The notes: generated by a model not told the origin, from the letters alone. Shown: positions 1-12,320, counted from the first letter of the stretch. The stretch: 22,131 bases of DNA from RYN-428 sp035695715 (GCA_035695715.1 DASRRM010000437.1:1-22131), one strand, 5' to 3'. Numbers and translations are program-made.

Positions 1-66
1 CCGTGCGCGGCTCGTTTCGCCCTGCATACGAAACGGACAAAATCATGCGGAGGGTGCATCAGAATG
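1..66. repeat. Tail of a dispersed palindromic repeat, cut by the window edge
   Basis: The first 66 bases match the right-hand end of the element at 21346-21484. Shared blocks, in order, are CCGTGCG, GGCTCG, CCTGC, AAACGGACAA, TGCGG, GGGTG and GAATG, with scattered substitutions and a short indel after GGCTCG. In both places the copy lies in the same orientation, a short distance beyond the 3' end of a leftward gene. The rest of this copy lies outside the window. Confidence 0.7.
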
Positions 67-139
67 ATCTCGCGCAGACGCACCACCAACGCGAAAAGTG
101 CTGCATAGTAAGACCGCAACGTCGCGATATAACCCTTTT

Positions 140-964
140 TCACTTCCCCGATTTCCCCGCGCGAACGGCGGCCTCCGCCGCGCTCATCTGCCGCTGGGCG
201 ACCTGCACATTTGCGTCCTTCGCCGCGGCGGCATCCACCACTTTCCGCAGCGCCGTCTGCGCGGCAAGCCATTGGTTGCTCGCCTCCAGCACCTCGGCGC
301 TTCCCGGCTCATTTGCCGCCAGGGCGGCTTTTCGTTTCGCATCGGCCGCTGTCACATCGCCCTTGGCCTGCACGTAGGTGGGGTCATTTGAAAGTGATTG
401 CTCGACGGCGGCTTTTGCCGCGTCCAGCTTGTCGCGCGCCTCGGCAACTGTCGGAACCACCGGCTGCGGGATTGACGGAACGACCGGAGCCGGCGCTACA
501 GCGGCGGGAATAGGCGCGGGCGGTGTCACCGTTGCGGGGGGCGCCGTGCGTGACGGGGAAGGCGCGCTCGGCGTTCCCCCGTCGGTATCGAAAATGCTGT
601 GAACGTGCGGGGAATCATTTTGCGAAGGCGCCGGCGCGGGCGCGGGGGCCGGGGTTGCCCGCAGTTGCGGCTTAGCCGGGGCGGGATGAACCTTGGCAAT
701 CCACTGATCCATCGCGCCAGCTTTATATTCCGCCAGCCCCAATGCCCCCAGCGACAAGAGGATCGCCAGCACCGGCACGCCGCTCCCCCATCGCAGCACC
801 AGCGACAGCAAAAACGCCAGCACGCCCGCGCCGACGCCCAGCAGGGCGATGGGAATCGGCCCATATCCCGCCAGCGGCATTTTCGTCGCCACAAACGCGG
901 CGATGCCGATCAACAGCGCCAAAACGCCAAGAAAATTAAGCCGGTAAGATTGGGTGCGAGCCAT
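140..964 (-). CDS. Membrane-anchored protein with Pro/Ala linker and helical C-terminus, function unknown
   Basis: The 274-residue product starts with ATG, preceded by GAGGAA about six bases upstream. Residues 8-28, about 36-60 and 64-84 are hydrophobic and look like three membrane segments. A low-complexity linker rich in Ala and Pro follows at about 95-175, interrupted by a short acidic/His stretch (HVHSIFDTD). The last 100 residues are Ala-, Gln- and charge-rich and should be helical, probably a coiled coil. The layout suggests an anchored protein reaching into the periplasm, but I recognise no family. The composition is simple enough that similarity searches would be dominated by low-complexity matches. 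It is the last gene of the leftward group before the repeat at the window edge. Confidence 0.75.
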   Translation of the reverse strand: MARTQSYRLNFLGVLALLIGIAAFVATKMPLAGYGPIPIALLGVGAGVLAFLLSLVLRWGSGVPVLAILLSLGALGLAEYKAGAMDQWIAKVHPAPAKPQLRATPAPAPAPAPSQNDSPHVHSIFDTDGGTPSAPSPSRTAPPATVTPPAPIPAAVAPAPVVPSIPQPVVPTVAEARDKLDAAKAAVEQSLSNDPTYVQAKGDVTAADAKRKAALAANEPGSAEVLEASNQWLAAQTALRKVVDAAAAKDANVQVAQRQMSAAEAAVRAGKSGK

Positions 965-1115
965 GGTGGTTCCTCAGTGCGGTGCGATCGAATAATTTAC
1001 CACCAATGGCGGCGCGCGGAAAGGCCGATTGTATAGCTCGCGCCACGCCGTGAATGGCGCGGTGGGCGACGAAGCATGAAGCGCGGTTCACCGCCACCAA
1101 GCCGCTCCCGATCCG

Positions 1116-1850
1116 TCAATGGAATGTTTTCTCCAATATCCCTATTCCATGTTCGGCATCACCGCTTCCGCTCATTCCCGTGAAGGAGACGACCTCGTCC
1201 GGCGGATTCACGATTGCACCCGTCGCGTGGAACCATCCTTGGCTCTCGGTTTTAAACCAACAAACCGTGTAGACACCGTATTGATTCCGCCAAGTTCGGA
1301 GGATGTCAGGATGACGACGCCAGTCATCATCCGTTCCGTGGTACCGTGCGTGAATTGCTTTGTCGGCGGCTGAGACAATCGAAATCGGCGCTTCGTCGAT
1401 TCGTTTCCATAACGGCTTGTATTTTGCGAGATAGAGCGGAACTTCGATGGCGTGATCCGCACAGGCGGATCGATATCGCTCATAGTGGTACGGATCGAAT
1501 GGGGGAAGATTTAACGACGCGTCGGATCCGCGCATCCAAAACACATGACCGTCGACGTATCCCTCTTTATGGAAAATGAAATTATGCTCCTGGTCCGAGC
1601 ATAAATTCGAGGCGACAACAGTGCCGTCTTCGCGACTCGGCTCAAGCGCGACAGCTTCGCCTCTTGCCGCCGGACACGTCGAAATCTCGCGCCCGAAAGT
1701 CTCGCTTCGGCGCTCCACAGTCACGTTTGCCAGGGGCTTGCCGGTGGCCGCGTCGACAACACAAAATGTCAGACGGCCTGGTGTGTTGTGATCGCACCCG
1801 ACGCATTGGAATAAAATAGCGATCGTGATCAGTGAAATTACCTGTCGCAT
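1116..1850 (-). CDS. Putative lipoprotein with a possible carboxypeptidase-regulatory-like N-terminal fold
   Basis: I place the start at the ATG at 1850, giving 244 residues, because the product then opens with a signal sequence: MRQVIS, then a hydrophobic run, then CVGC, a non-ideal lipobox. The frame stays open upstream to 2453, but that part overlaps the well-supported lipoprotein gene at 1979-2746 and has no plausible start. The segment after the Cys (GRLTFCVVDAATGKPLANVTVERR) resembles the start of carboxypeptidase-regulatory-like beta sandwiches, in which a TGKPL..V.V pattern is common. The rest has several Trp, Tyr and His residues and no recognised motif. The ribosome-binding site is weak (GGGGC). 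Export and lipidation are inferred; function is unknown. Confidence 0.65.
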   Translation of the reverse strand: MRQVISLITIAILFQCVGCDHNTPGRLTFCVVDAATGKPLANVTVERRSETFGREISTCPAARGEAVALEPSREDGTVVASNLCSDQEHNFIFHKEGYVDGHVFWMRGSDASLNLPPFDPYHYERYRSACADHAIEVPLYLAKYKPLWKRIDEAPISIVSAADKAIHARYHGTDDDWRRHPDILRTWRNQYGVYTVCWFKTESQGWFHATGAIVNPPDEVVSFTGMSGSGDAEHGIGILEKTFH

Positions 1851-1978
1851 TTGTTGCCCCGCTGCCAGTTGGAAGTAGGTGATACCATTAAAAAAGCCAC
1901 TTTCATGCGCCGCATCCCAAGGCGTCCGCGCGCGGCGCGCTGTTCCGGCCACATGCGATTCGCTTACGTGCGCCTGAA

Positions 1979-2746
1979 TCATTTCGCGGCGGCGGCCACC
2001 GGATCTGTGGCCGTCAGGTTCTTCGCCAACTCCTCCGCCGCATCGCCCAGCGCCTTGGCGGTTGCCTCCTGTTCGGCGCGGGCGACGGTTTCGTCGAATT
2101 CCAGGTCTTTGGAGGTCTTTTGGGCGGAGAAGGGCTGCGTCTTCACAGTTGTATCGACGACGATGCCGCTGCGCGTGTCGAGCAGGACCGACTCGACGGT
2201 GCAATAGGCATGCACGTCGCCCCCGCCAAAGAATCTTTGCTCCTGGTAACTCTGCGTGTAGGTGCGATAGACCAGCAGCATGTCCGCCTGCACGCGGGCG
2301 GCGGCCTCGCGCAGGTAGGGGATCGTCACCTGGGCCGGCGTGAGCATTGTCGGCAATATCATTACCTTCCCAACCCGCGGGCTGGCGCGAAACGCCGCCA
2401 GCATGTGATCGTTTCCCTGTTGCTCGATCTGCGCCACACTTTGCGACCACCATGTGCGGCCCATCGGATATCGCCCGCCGATCCGCACGACCGCGATGCG
2501 CGCCTTGGGCGGCAGAGAAACCTTCGATGAGAGGATTTTCTCGATGTCTTCGTTACTCATCACCGCCTGATCGCTCTTGAACAGCGAATCGGCGGTTTTG
2601 CCGATGGAGCCGGGCGCGCTCGTGTCGGCGTCGTTGGCGAAGAGTGACGGAGCGGCCGCGGTATTGTCCAGCGTGGCCGACGTCGCTGCGCAGCCGACCA
2701 GTAACAGGAGTGGAAATGCCGCAAGTGAGGCAAGAATCATTCGCAT
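1979..2746 (-). CDS. Lipoprotein, function unknown
   Basis: The 255-residue product opens with a signal peptide ending in a perfect lipobox, LVGC with Cys at about residue 19, so it is very probably a membrane-anchored lipoprotein. The ATG at 2746 is preceded by AGGGAACCACC, the same leader pattern as the gene at 140-964. After a disordered stretch, residues 80-230 form an alternating beta/alpha pattern, including ARIAVVRIGG, VGKVMILP and ADMLLVYRTYTQSY. This recalls the fold of CsgG/LpoB-like envelope lipoproteins, but that comparison rests on pattern only and is weak. The end is a charged helix. The neighbouring gene at 1116 also encodes a probable lipoprotein; the 128-bp gap between them shows no clear promoter. 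Confidence 0.8.
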   Translation of the reverse strand: MRMILASLAAFPLLLLVGCAATSATLDNTAAAPSLFANDADTSAPGSIGKTADSLFKSDQAVMSNEDIEKILSSKVSLPPKARIAVVRIGGRYPMGRTWWSQSVAQIEQQGNDHMLAAFRASPRVGKVMILPTMLTPAQVTIPYLREAAARVQADMLLVYRTYTQSYQEQRFFGGGDVHAYCTVESVLLDTRSGIVVDTTVKTQPFSAQKTSKDLEFDETVARAEQEATAKALGDAAEELAKNLTATDPVAAAAK

Positions 2747-2801
2747 GGTGGTTCCCTGGGGTTGGAGTATCGGAGCATTATCGCACGCGAGGCGTATGAA
2801 G

Positions 2802-3620
2802 TTAAGCAGACGAACGTTCGCAAAGGTTCATTCGCCCGCCCATTTCAACCCCGTCCGCTTCGATTTCGTCCAACATGCGCAAGTAATAGTGCGAGATGTT
2901 TCCGATCCCGTTTCTCTCGATCAGCAACCTCTTATTTACCTGATGCCAGTGATGCAGCGGCCACGTGCCCAGGCTTTTCCCCCAAACCGAGCTTGATAGC
3001 GAAACCAGGCCATCATTGTCCCCCTCGGCTTCATGGATCACCTTCCAGGCATGATAGGCGAACGCCGGCACGCGCTGATCGGGCCGGGCGCCGCTGATGG
3101 AATAATAGCCGACGCCGGGGACATCCGGCGTCGTCTCGTTAAACCTCCGGCATGCCTCGGGCGTCAGGTCATTCACCGCGTTGATATCCAGCCCGAGCCA
3201 CCGGGCCAGCTCAAACGCGCCAAGTCGATCGCACAGGTGATGCTTGCAGAAAGTCGCGTAGGGGCTGCCGCGGTGCGGCGTGGAGATGGTAACGAGCGCC
3301 GACACATGTTTATCCATACCGAGCCGGCTGATCATATATCGCGCATCCAGCCCGCCCATGGAATGGGCGATGACGATCACGCTGCCATCGGGCCGGCCCA
3401 TCTCCTGAAGGTCGGCCAGGATCTTCGCTTTGAGTTGTTGCGCTCGCGTGGCGATGCCCGCCGTTGGATGGACTTTGGAAATTATCAGCGGATGTCCCCG
3501 CCCGGCAATGGTTTCTTCAATCCCGCCGCTGAAGGCGCTCACCTTCAGCCGGCCGAGTTGGAAGGTGAAGAGGTTGAAGATGCCGTGATGGAGGACGATG
3601 GGGATCATGGTTCTGGGCAA
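2802..3620 (-). CDS. Triacylglycerol lipase-like alpha/beta hydrolase
   Basis: The product is about 272 residues and resembles bacterial lipase family I. The oxyanion-loop segment LHHGIFNLF lies near the start. The nucleophile elbow AHSMGG puts the serine at about residue 87 and is followed by LDARY. STPHRGS lies at about 113-119. The acid is probably the Asp of DNDGLV (about 203), and the histidine is in WPLHHWHQVN (His about 224, aligned with the WPxDHxDxVN of known lipases). The full triad can therefore be seen. There is no signal peptide, so it may act in the cytoplasm or be exported another way. The start is ambiguous: TTG at 3620 has AGGAG only 2 bases upstream, whereas ATG at 3608 has it 14 bases upstream. 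Substrate is not known. Confidence 0.88.
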   Translation of the reverse strand: MPRTMIPIVLHHGIFNLFTFQLGRLKVSAFSGGIEETIAGRGHPLIISKVHPTAGIATRAQQLKAKILADLQEMGRPDGSVIVIAHSMGGLDARYMISRLGMDKHVSALVTISTPHRGSPYATFCKHHLCDRLGAFELARWLGLDINAVNDLTPEACRRFNETTPDVPGVGYYSISGARPDQRVPAFAYHAWKVIHEAEGDNDGLVSLSSSVWGKSLGTWPLHHWHQVNKRLLIERNGIGNISHYYLRMLDEIEADGVEMGGRMNLCERSSA

Positions 3621-3676
3621 TACTCCTGGCCGGAGGCAGGAATGCGCGGCAGTTATTGCTGAGGTCGCTGCCCCAC

Positions 3677-3723
3677 AATGCCCCGAAATGCCCCATTTTT
3701 AAGGCTTCCTTGGATGGGGCATT
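3677..3723. repeat. Hairpin with nested stem in a divergent intergenic region
   Basis: AATGCCCCAT at 3687-3696 and ATGGGGCATT at 3714-3723 form a perfect 10-bp stem. Its 17-base loop contains a second small stem, AAGG-CTT-CCTT. An extra direct copy of AATGCCCC lies at 3677-3684 and could compete for the right arm. The element lies between the divergent lipase and zinc-ribbon genes, so it is not in a terminator position for either. A regulatory site or a small repetitive palindrome are both possible. Confidence 0.5.
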
Positions 3724-3806
3724 GGGAGCGTCGAACCTCAGCTTAAACCCTTACCGCGGTCGTTCCGCCATCTCGAAAGGCGCCAAGAGATGCTACTATT
3801 GTACGC

Positions 3807-4361
3807 ATGACTCGCGCGCCTGAGGAGCAATCTTTCTGGTCGAGGTATTGCCGGCAGTGCTTTTATGATTTGCGCGGCTTGCCGGAGAATCGTTGCCCCG
3901 AATGCGGGTTGTCGTTCGATCCGGATCGGCCCGAGACATTCAGCCGCTCGCCCGGGCCGCAGCGGCTGCGCGATTTGGTTCGCCGGGCCAAGTCAAACCT
4001 AAAGCCGCCGGCCAAGCCGCTTTTTCCGCTCGATCCTCATGCCGCTCAGCTTATCAAGCTTTCCCGGCGGGTGGCGGCGTTGACGGTGGAAAATGATCAG
4101 CTTTGGGATCATTTTGTCTGGCTGCTGGGAATTATGATGGAGAAGGGAGTCGTGACCGAGGCCGACATCGAAATGCAGGTTCGGCGCGAGGAATGGGGAA
4201 CGCTTCCGGTGACTGCCGCCGAGGCTGAGATTGAAATCGTCGACGACAGCATCGAAGAGGAACCCGAGCCGCAACCCAGCGAGGAGTTGCTCGACTTGAA
4301 ACACGCGGCCGAAGAAGAAAAAGCGGGCGGAACAGGCTTGGAAAAACGTGGCAATTCTTGA
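3807..4361 (+). CDS. N-terminal zinc-ribbon protein of planctomycete type
   Basis: The product has 184 residues. Residues 15-33 hold YCRQCFYDLRGLPENRCPEC, a CxxC...CPEC zinc ribbon (Cys 15, 18, 30, 33) very common in planctomycete proteins of unknown role. The middle (about 70-115) is helical with Leu and Trp, and the C-terminus is acidic (EEEPEPQPSEE). It has no membrane segment or signal peptide. The ATG has no clear ribosome-binding site; TACTAT lies seven bases upstream and could be a -10 box for a leaderless message, but no -35 box was found. The next gene starts 51 bases downstream on the same strand, so co-transcription is plausible. Function is unknown. Confidence 0.75.
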   Translation: MTRAPEEQSFWSRYCRQCFYDLRGLPENRCPECGLSFDPDRPETFSRSPGPQRLRDLVRRAKSNLKPPAKPLFPLDPHAAQLIKLSRRVAALTVENDQLWDHFVWLLGIMMEKGVVTEADIEMQVRREEWGTLPVTAAEAEIEIVDDSIEEEPEPQPSEELLDLKHAAEEEKAGGTGLEKRGNS

Positions 4362-4412
4362 TTATGATGCATTCGTCTTGCATCCTATTCGTCAAACAAA
4401 AGATGGTGCAGC

Positions 4413-7256
4413 ATGAAAAGACGACTCATCCGGGGTGCGATCCTGCTCATTGTCATCGCAGTGCTGGCCGGCGTTGCCGTGCGGTTTCTCGTGCCCCGAA
4501 ATAAGGGGCGCATTGAAGACTGGATCGGCTCACAGTTGCAGACCGTGGCCAATTCGTATCTGAATCCGAAACTCTCGTTTACCGATCTCACTTACGAATA
4601 TCCGCGCGGCGTGTCGCTGAATCATTTTCGCCTCACCGCCGACGATCCGGCCCATCCCGGGAAAACCATCGATATCATCGCCGCCGACCATGCGATGGTT
4701 TCCCTCGCGGAAATTCCCTCCTTTGGAAAGCCGATCGTCATTGAGAAAATCGAGCTCGACCAGCCGTCGATCTCTGCGGTGGCAGTCGCGCCGATGTCGC
4801 AAAAGTTTGTGGGCTTTTCCGATCTGCTTCGCGCCCCTTCAACCGCCGCGACGGCAGACGAAAAGAATCCACGCCCCGCCCGGAAAACAAGCGATGTGTT
4901 TCGCATCCGGCTGGTTCAGATCACCGACGGCAAGATCGTCTACGATCCCCGCATCCCCGGCACCGCGCCGATGATGCTGGACAAGATCAACACCTCGCTC
5001 CACATCGAGCCGGGCGATGGCGCATGGTACAAGCTCGATACCGCCATCACCCGCGCTCCGGTTCTCGACCTTCAACTGCGCGGCTTGATTAACCTTGATA
5101 CGCTCGCCGGCCGCGATCTGACGGTGAAGCTCCTGGCAGACCTCGGCCAGGATAAGCTCAACTACCTTCCGCCGGAGCTGCAGTCGGTTTTGAAGAAATA
5201 CGATGCGCGGGGAAAACTCAGCATTGAAATGGCCGGGTCGCTTCCCGTGATGGATCCGCTCAAGGGCCAGGGCACGGCGACGTTGAAACTGGACGGCGCG
5301 AATCTCGCGATGAACGGCCTGCACATTCCGGTCGAACATGTGGAGTTGAATTCGCGATTCGACAAGGGCACCGTGACGGTTCCCTCTTTGAAGATCGCGG
5401 CCCTCGGTGGGTCGGTCGATTTTTCCGGGTCGGCAAAGTTGAACGATCGACTGGATACCGAGCTGCATTTGAAAATTGCCGGGGTAAAGCCCGAAACGCT
5501 ACTGGCCAATGCGAGCCAGGCATCGGGGGCCGATCCGCGGCTCGATGCGGAGTTCGATTTCGCCGGGGCTTTGTCGTGTCTTTTCGGACAAATCCAGGCG
5601 CAAGCCGGCGAGCCTCTGGCGTCAATCGGACTAAGGAATTTGCGCCTCTCGGCGAACGATCCGGCCGACTCGAAACAGACCATCGACTTGCTGGCCTGCA
5701 AGAATCTCAACGTTTCGATGACCGAGCCGATTTTGCCGGGCAAGCCGCTGGTCATTGATCAGATTGTGCTGGATCAGCCGCTCATTTCGGCCATTGCGGT
5801 TGCACCGGGTTCGTCGCGATTCATCGGCGTTCCGCGTTGGGCGGACGAATCTGCACCGTCAGCATCGACATCGCCCGCAACCACCGACCCGGCAGCGCGG
5901 CTAAGCGACATCTTGCGCGTCAAGACGCTGCAACTGAAACAGGCGAAAGTCATTTACGATCCGCGCACGCCGGGCACGGATCGGCTCGTGCTCGATCACG
6001 TTAATGCGACCGCCCATTATTGCCAACCCACGACAGGTTCGAGCGTGGCCGCCAAATCGACCGCCGGGCCGGTCGGGCCTGACTCTTACGATGTCGATCT
6101 AAGCGTTGCCTCCAATGCCGACGCGGATTTGCAAGTCGCCGGAAGGATCGACCTCCAAACGCTGGTCGCCAATCCGCTGAAGGTGAACACGTCGTTCGTT
6201 TTTGGCGGGAAATTTTCGAGATGCCTGCCGGCGTCCTGGCAGGCGGCGCTGACGCCATATAACCCGGCTGGTTCGATAACCATCTCGGGGACGGGCAATA
6301 TGCCGTTCCTAAATCCGGCGGCGTTTTCAGCGGATGTGGACGTCAAGCTCGATCACGTGCAGGCCACGGCCGGAAACTATCGCATCCCGATCGACCGCGC
6401 GAACGTGCCTCTGCGCATCAAACCCGGGCAGATCGAGTTTCTCGATCCCGGCGCTGGCGGCGGCCCGACCGTCCAGGCCCTGGGTGGGGCGGCAAAAATT
6501 GTCGGCGTCGTTAAGTTGAATAAACGCCTCGATTCGACGCTCACCATCGGCATCTACCGGATGCTGCTGCAAGCGCTGATGGCCGACCAGATCGCCGGGC
6601 CAAAGAAAAATCTCGCGGGCGAGATTCGCGGGAATGTGCAACTGGTGGACGCGCCGCTGCGGGCAGTGATCGCGTCAGCCATGGCGTCAAGTTCGCAGCT
6701 GGCAGCCGGCAGTTTGCCCGCAAAATGGGGATCGGCCGACATTCAGATGACCCACGCCCGCTTCACCGGATTTGCCATGGTGCAAGGCATGACCAACCTG
6801 GCCCGCTCGGCGTTCGCCGCCCTGTTTAAAGCCGCCGACCATCCAGCAGCCGACAACGCGCCCACCGAAAGCGGCAGCGTCGCCGCGACGTTCGAGAAAG
6901 ACCACATCGCCATTTCAAATCTCCACTATGAGGGAGAAGATCTTGGCGCCGATGGCAAGGGCTACCTCACGCTTGGCGGCGAATTGAACATGGACATCAC
7001 CGGCGGGCCGATGTCCAAGCTTTCCAACCTCGGCACCGTCGGGAGCTGGATCGAACACGCCGGGGATTCACTTCTGTACTATCATGTCTCCGGTCCGCTG
7101 CAAAACCCCAAGGTTGAAGCCCGCAGCGGCGATGGACACCCAATCGTCCAAGGCGCAAAAGACCTCGCCGGCAAAGGCGCAAAAGCTGTCGGCGACGGTT
7201 TGGACAAAGCCGGGTCGATCATCAATGGATTGTTTAATCATGACGGGAAGAAATGA
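4413..7256 (+). CDS. AsmA-like envelope protein with internal duplication
   Basis: The 947-residue product has one N-terminal membrane segment (about residues 8-26), followed by a long region rich in beta strands, as in the AsmA family of envelope proteins, which are linked to outer-membrane lipid and protein assembly. The family call is by pattern. Residues ~64-356 and ~403-712 are tandem copies: ELDQPSISAVAVAP matches VLDQPLISAIAVAP, KIVYDPRIPGT matches KVIYDPRTPGT, and SLPVMDPL matches NMPFLNPA. The C-terminal part (about 820-915) fits the AsmA C-terminal pattern, with a GxLxLxGxLNMDITG-like stretch and a final VSGPLQNPKVE. The tail is a Gly/Lys/Ala helix. The ribosome-binding site is weak. 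The gene converges with the next one, 11 bases away. Confidence 0.75.
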   Translation: MKRRLIRGAILLIVIAVLAGVAVRFLVPRNKGRIEDWIGSQLQTVANSYLNPKLSFTDLTYEYPRGVSLNHFRLTADDPAHPGKTIDIIAADHAMVSLAEIPSFGKPIVIEKIELDQPSISAVAVAPMSQKFVGFSDLLRAPSTAATADEKNPRPARKTSDVFRIRLVQITDGKIVYDPRIPGTAPMMLDKINTSLHIEPGDGAWYKLDTAITRAPVLDLQLRGLINLDTLAGRDLTVKLLADLGQDKLNYLPPELQSVLKKYDARGKLSIEMAGSLPVMDPLKGQGTATLKLDGANLAMNGLHIPVEHVELNSRFDKGTVTVPSLKIAALGGSVDFSGSAKLNDRLDTELHLKIAGVKPETLLANASQASGADPRLDAEFDFAGALSCLFGQIQAQAGEPLASIGLRNLRLSANDPADSKQTIDLLACKNLNVSMTEPILPGKPLVIDQIVLDQPLISAIAVAPGSSRFIGVPRWADESAPSASTSPATTDPAARLSDILRVKTLQLKQAKVIYDPRTPGTDRLVLDHVNATAHYCQPTTGSSVAAKSTAGPVGPDSYDVDLSVASNADADLQVAGRIDLQTLVANPLKVNTSFVFGGKFSRCLPASWQAALTPYNPAGSITISGTGNMPFLNPAAFSADVDVKLDHVQATAGNYRIPIDRANVPLRIKPGQIEFLDPGAGGGPTVQALGGAAKIVGVVKLNKRLDSTLTIGIYRMLLQALMADQIAGPKKNLAGEIRGNVQLVDAPLRAVIASAMASSSQLAAGSLPAKWGSADIQMTHARFTGFAMVQGMTNLARSAFAALFKAADHPAADNAPTESGSVAATFEKDHIAISNLHYEGEDLGADGKGYLTLGGELNMDITGGPMSKLSNLGTVGSWIEHAGDSLLYYHVSGPLQNPKVEARSGDGHPIVQGAKDLAGKGAKAVGDGLDKAGSIINGLFNHDGKK

Positions 7257-7267
7257 AGGAATCGACC

Positions 7268-7729
7268 TTATCGATTGACAGATGACTCGGGGTTTTCGGC
7301 CGCGAGCGGCGGGGCGATAATCGTTCCGCATTCGGGGCAGCGCTCGCGCGAGGCGCGTAGATCGTATCCGCATATCAGGCAAGAACCCGGCCGCATGCCG
7401 CGGGCAAGTAGCTCGGCGCTCAATGCCGCCCGCATCGCGCGCCGTCGCGGCACGAAATCAAATATCATCGAAAACGCAAGCAACGATAATAGGATTAAAA
7501 AGACCCGCGGCTGATGACTGCTCGACCGGACGCCGAGCATCGCGGCCAGAATCGCAAGTCGTAAAAAACCGGTTGTCGCAAGAAGCCAGCGGCGTTGCTT
7601 CACCACGCGACGCGAGGCGGCCTCAATCAGCCGGTCGCGCTCCGACCAATGTAAATGCGCGATCTGCCGGTATTGGTCGGCGGGGAACATCGACCAGCCC
7701 TGTGATGGCGTCAGTGGTTTTGTCTTCAT
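7268..7729 (-). CDS. Two-segment membrane protein with C-terminal zinc ribbon
   Basis: The product has 153 residues from the ATG at 7729, which has AGGAATGG close upstream. The frame extends further upstream, but only into the carB promoter region and coding sequence. Two hydrophobic segments (about 48-67 and 75-93) are followed by a basic stretch (PRRRAMR) and then CLICGYDLRASRERCPEC (Cys 117, 120, 131, 134). This is the same zinc-ribbon type as the gene at 3807, placed here at the C-terminal end after the membrane part. This arrangement recurs in small planctomycete membrane proteins of unknown role. It is divergent from carB with a 97-bp spacer. Confidence 0.75.
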   Translation of the reverse strand: MKTKPLTPSQGWSMFPADQYRQIAHLHWSERDRLIEAASRRVVKQRRWLLATTGFLRLAILAAMLGVRSSSHQPRVFLILLSLLAFSMIFDFVPRRRAMRAALSAELLARGMRPGSCLICGYDLRASRERCPECGTIIAPPLAAENPESSVNR

Positions 7730-7741
7730 CGTGCCATTCCT

Positions 7742-7747
7742 ATTATA
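7742..7747 (-). promoter_or_regulatory. Candidate -10 box for the gene at 7268-7729
   Basis: The leftward strand reads TATAAT, a perfect match to the -10 consensus, 12 bases before the ATG at 7729. No good -35 box lies 17 bases further upstream. The site is in the 97-bp spacer shared with carB. A carB promoter was not identified with confidence; TTGGAT-17-TACATT on the + strand is the best but weak candidate. Confidence 0.35.
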
Positions 7748-7826
7748 TCCCAAACCCATCCGGGTTGGATTTAATCCCGCGCATCTGTACATTGCTGCCA
7801 ATTTTGACCGGGAAGTAAAAACAAAA

Positions 7827-11903
<4,077 letters not shown>

Positions 11904-11950
11904 CGAATCACGGAATCCGAATGGCGAATCAAATCCAAATGACCGAATGA
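11904..11950. repeat. Degenerate CGAATC/CGAATG repeat after carB
   Basis: Directly after the carB stop there are spaced copies of CGAATC, AATCCGAATG, CGAATC, AATCCAAATG and CCGAATGA. Runs of this type are dispersed in planctomycete genomes, as I recall. It opens a 645-base gene-free patch (11904-12548) made largely of repeats. I see no gene in the patch and no typical terminator with a T tract. Confidence 0.45.
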
Positions 11951-11961
11951 ACAACCGTCAC

Positions 11962-12027
11962 CCTGAGGTAAGCCGAAGGATCCGGCTCGCGTCCGCGTGT
12001 CAGCAAGACCCTTCGGAGTACCTCAGG
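11962..12027. repeat. Inverted-repeat element with CCTGAGGTA...CCGAAGG arms
   Basis: The left arm 11962-11982 and right arm 12007-12027 are inverted copies matching at 18 of 21 positions, with conserved blocks CCTGAGGTA and CCGAAGG. The 24-base loop is GC-rich. It belongs to a widely dispersed family of short palindromes of the CACCCTGAGG...CCGAAGG type. Its large hairpin could affect transcript ends from carB, but there is no T tract. Confidence 0.75.
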
Positions 12028-12065
12028 CTTGCTGGCTCGTTCGCCGACCCTACGCGAAGCGAGGG

Positions 12066-12180
12066 GGGATTCTCTGAAGTGTGCACATCTTCTGCAAGGA
12101 AGTGCGGGCCGCTGGGGCGCACGCAGTCGTCTAAGCGACGAGCAAGTCTACTCGGCCTTGTGCACGGTTCAGAGAATCCC
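12066..12180 (+). repeat. Copy 1 of a ~115-bp element with terminal inverted repeats
   Basis: Ends are GGGATTCTCTGAA at 12066-12078 and its exact reverse complement at 12168-12180 (13 bp). The interior contains TGCACATCTTCTGCAAGGAAGT and a CGTC-TAAGC-GACG hairpin. A second copy lies at 12321-12445 in the opposite orientation and is about 92% identical by eye over the 109-base core (roughly eight internal differences). No transposase is encoded. MITE-like or REP-like are the best descriptions. Confidence 0.82.
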
Positions 12181-12320
12181 GCGCAGGCCGACACATTATG
12201 GCGCATCGCCGTGCATTGTCGTACATCATTCGGCGAGCGTTACAAGTGTTCGGACACACCGCCACCAACGCCTCGCGGGCGCTTGTGCGTATAAAGCCTC
12301 CAAGTTACGTCGGTTGCCGC

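Noticed and set aside
1039..1061. CGCGCCA/TGGCGCG hairpin as a terminator for the gene at 1116
   Set aside because: Only a 7-bp stem with a nine-base loop and no T tract on the leftward strand.
1851..2453. Extension of the lipoprotein gene at 1116-1850 upstream to 2453
   Set aside because: It overlaps the well-supported lipoprotein at 1979-2746 in another frame, has atypical Arg/Gly-rich sequence, and would bury the clear signal peptide starting at 1850.
7260..7276. AATCGA-5-TCGATT palindrome as a bidirectional terminator between convergent genes
   Set aside because: The stem is only six AT-rich pairs, overlaps the end of the gene at 7268 and has no T tract.
7753..7766. AACCC-ATCC-GGGTT hairpin before carB as an attenuator
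   Set aside because: The stem is five pairs and no alternative structure or T tract is visible; chance is enough to explain it.
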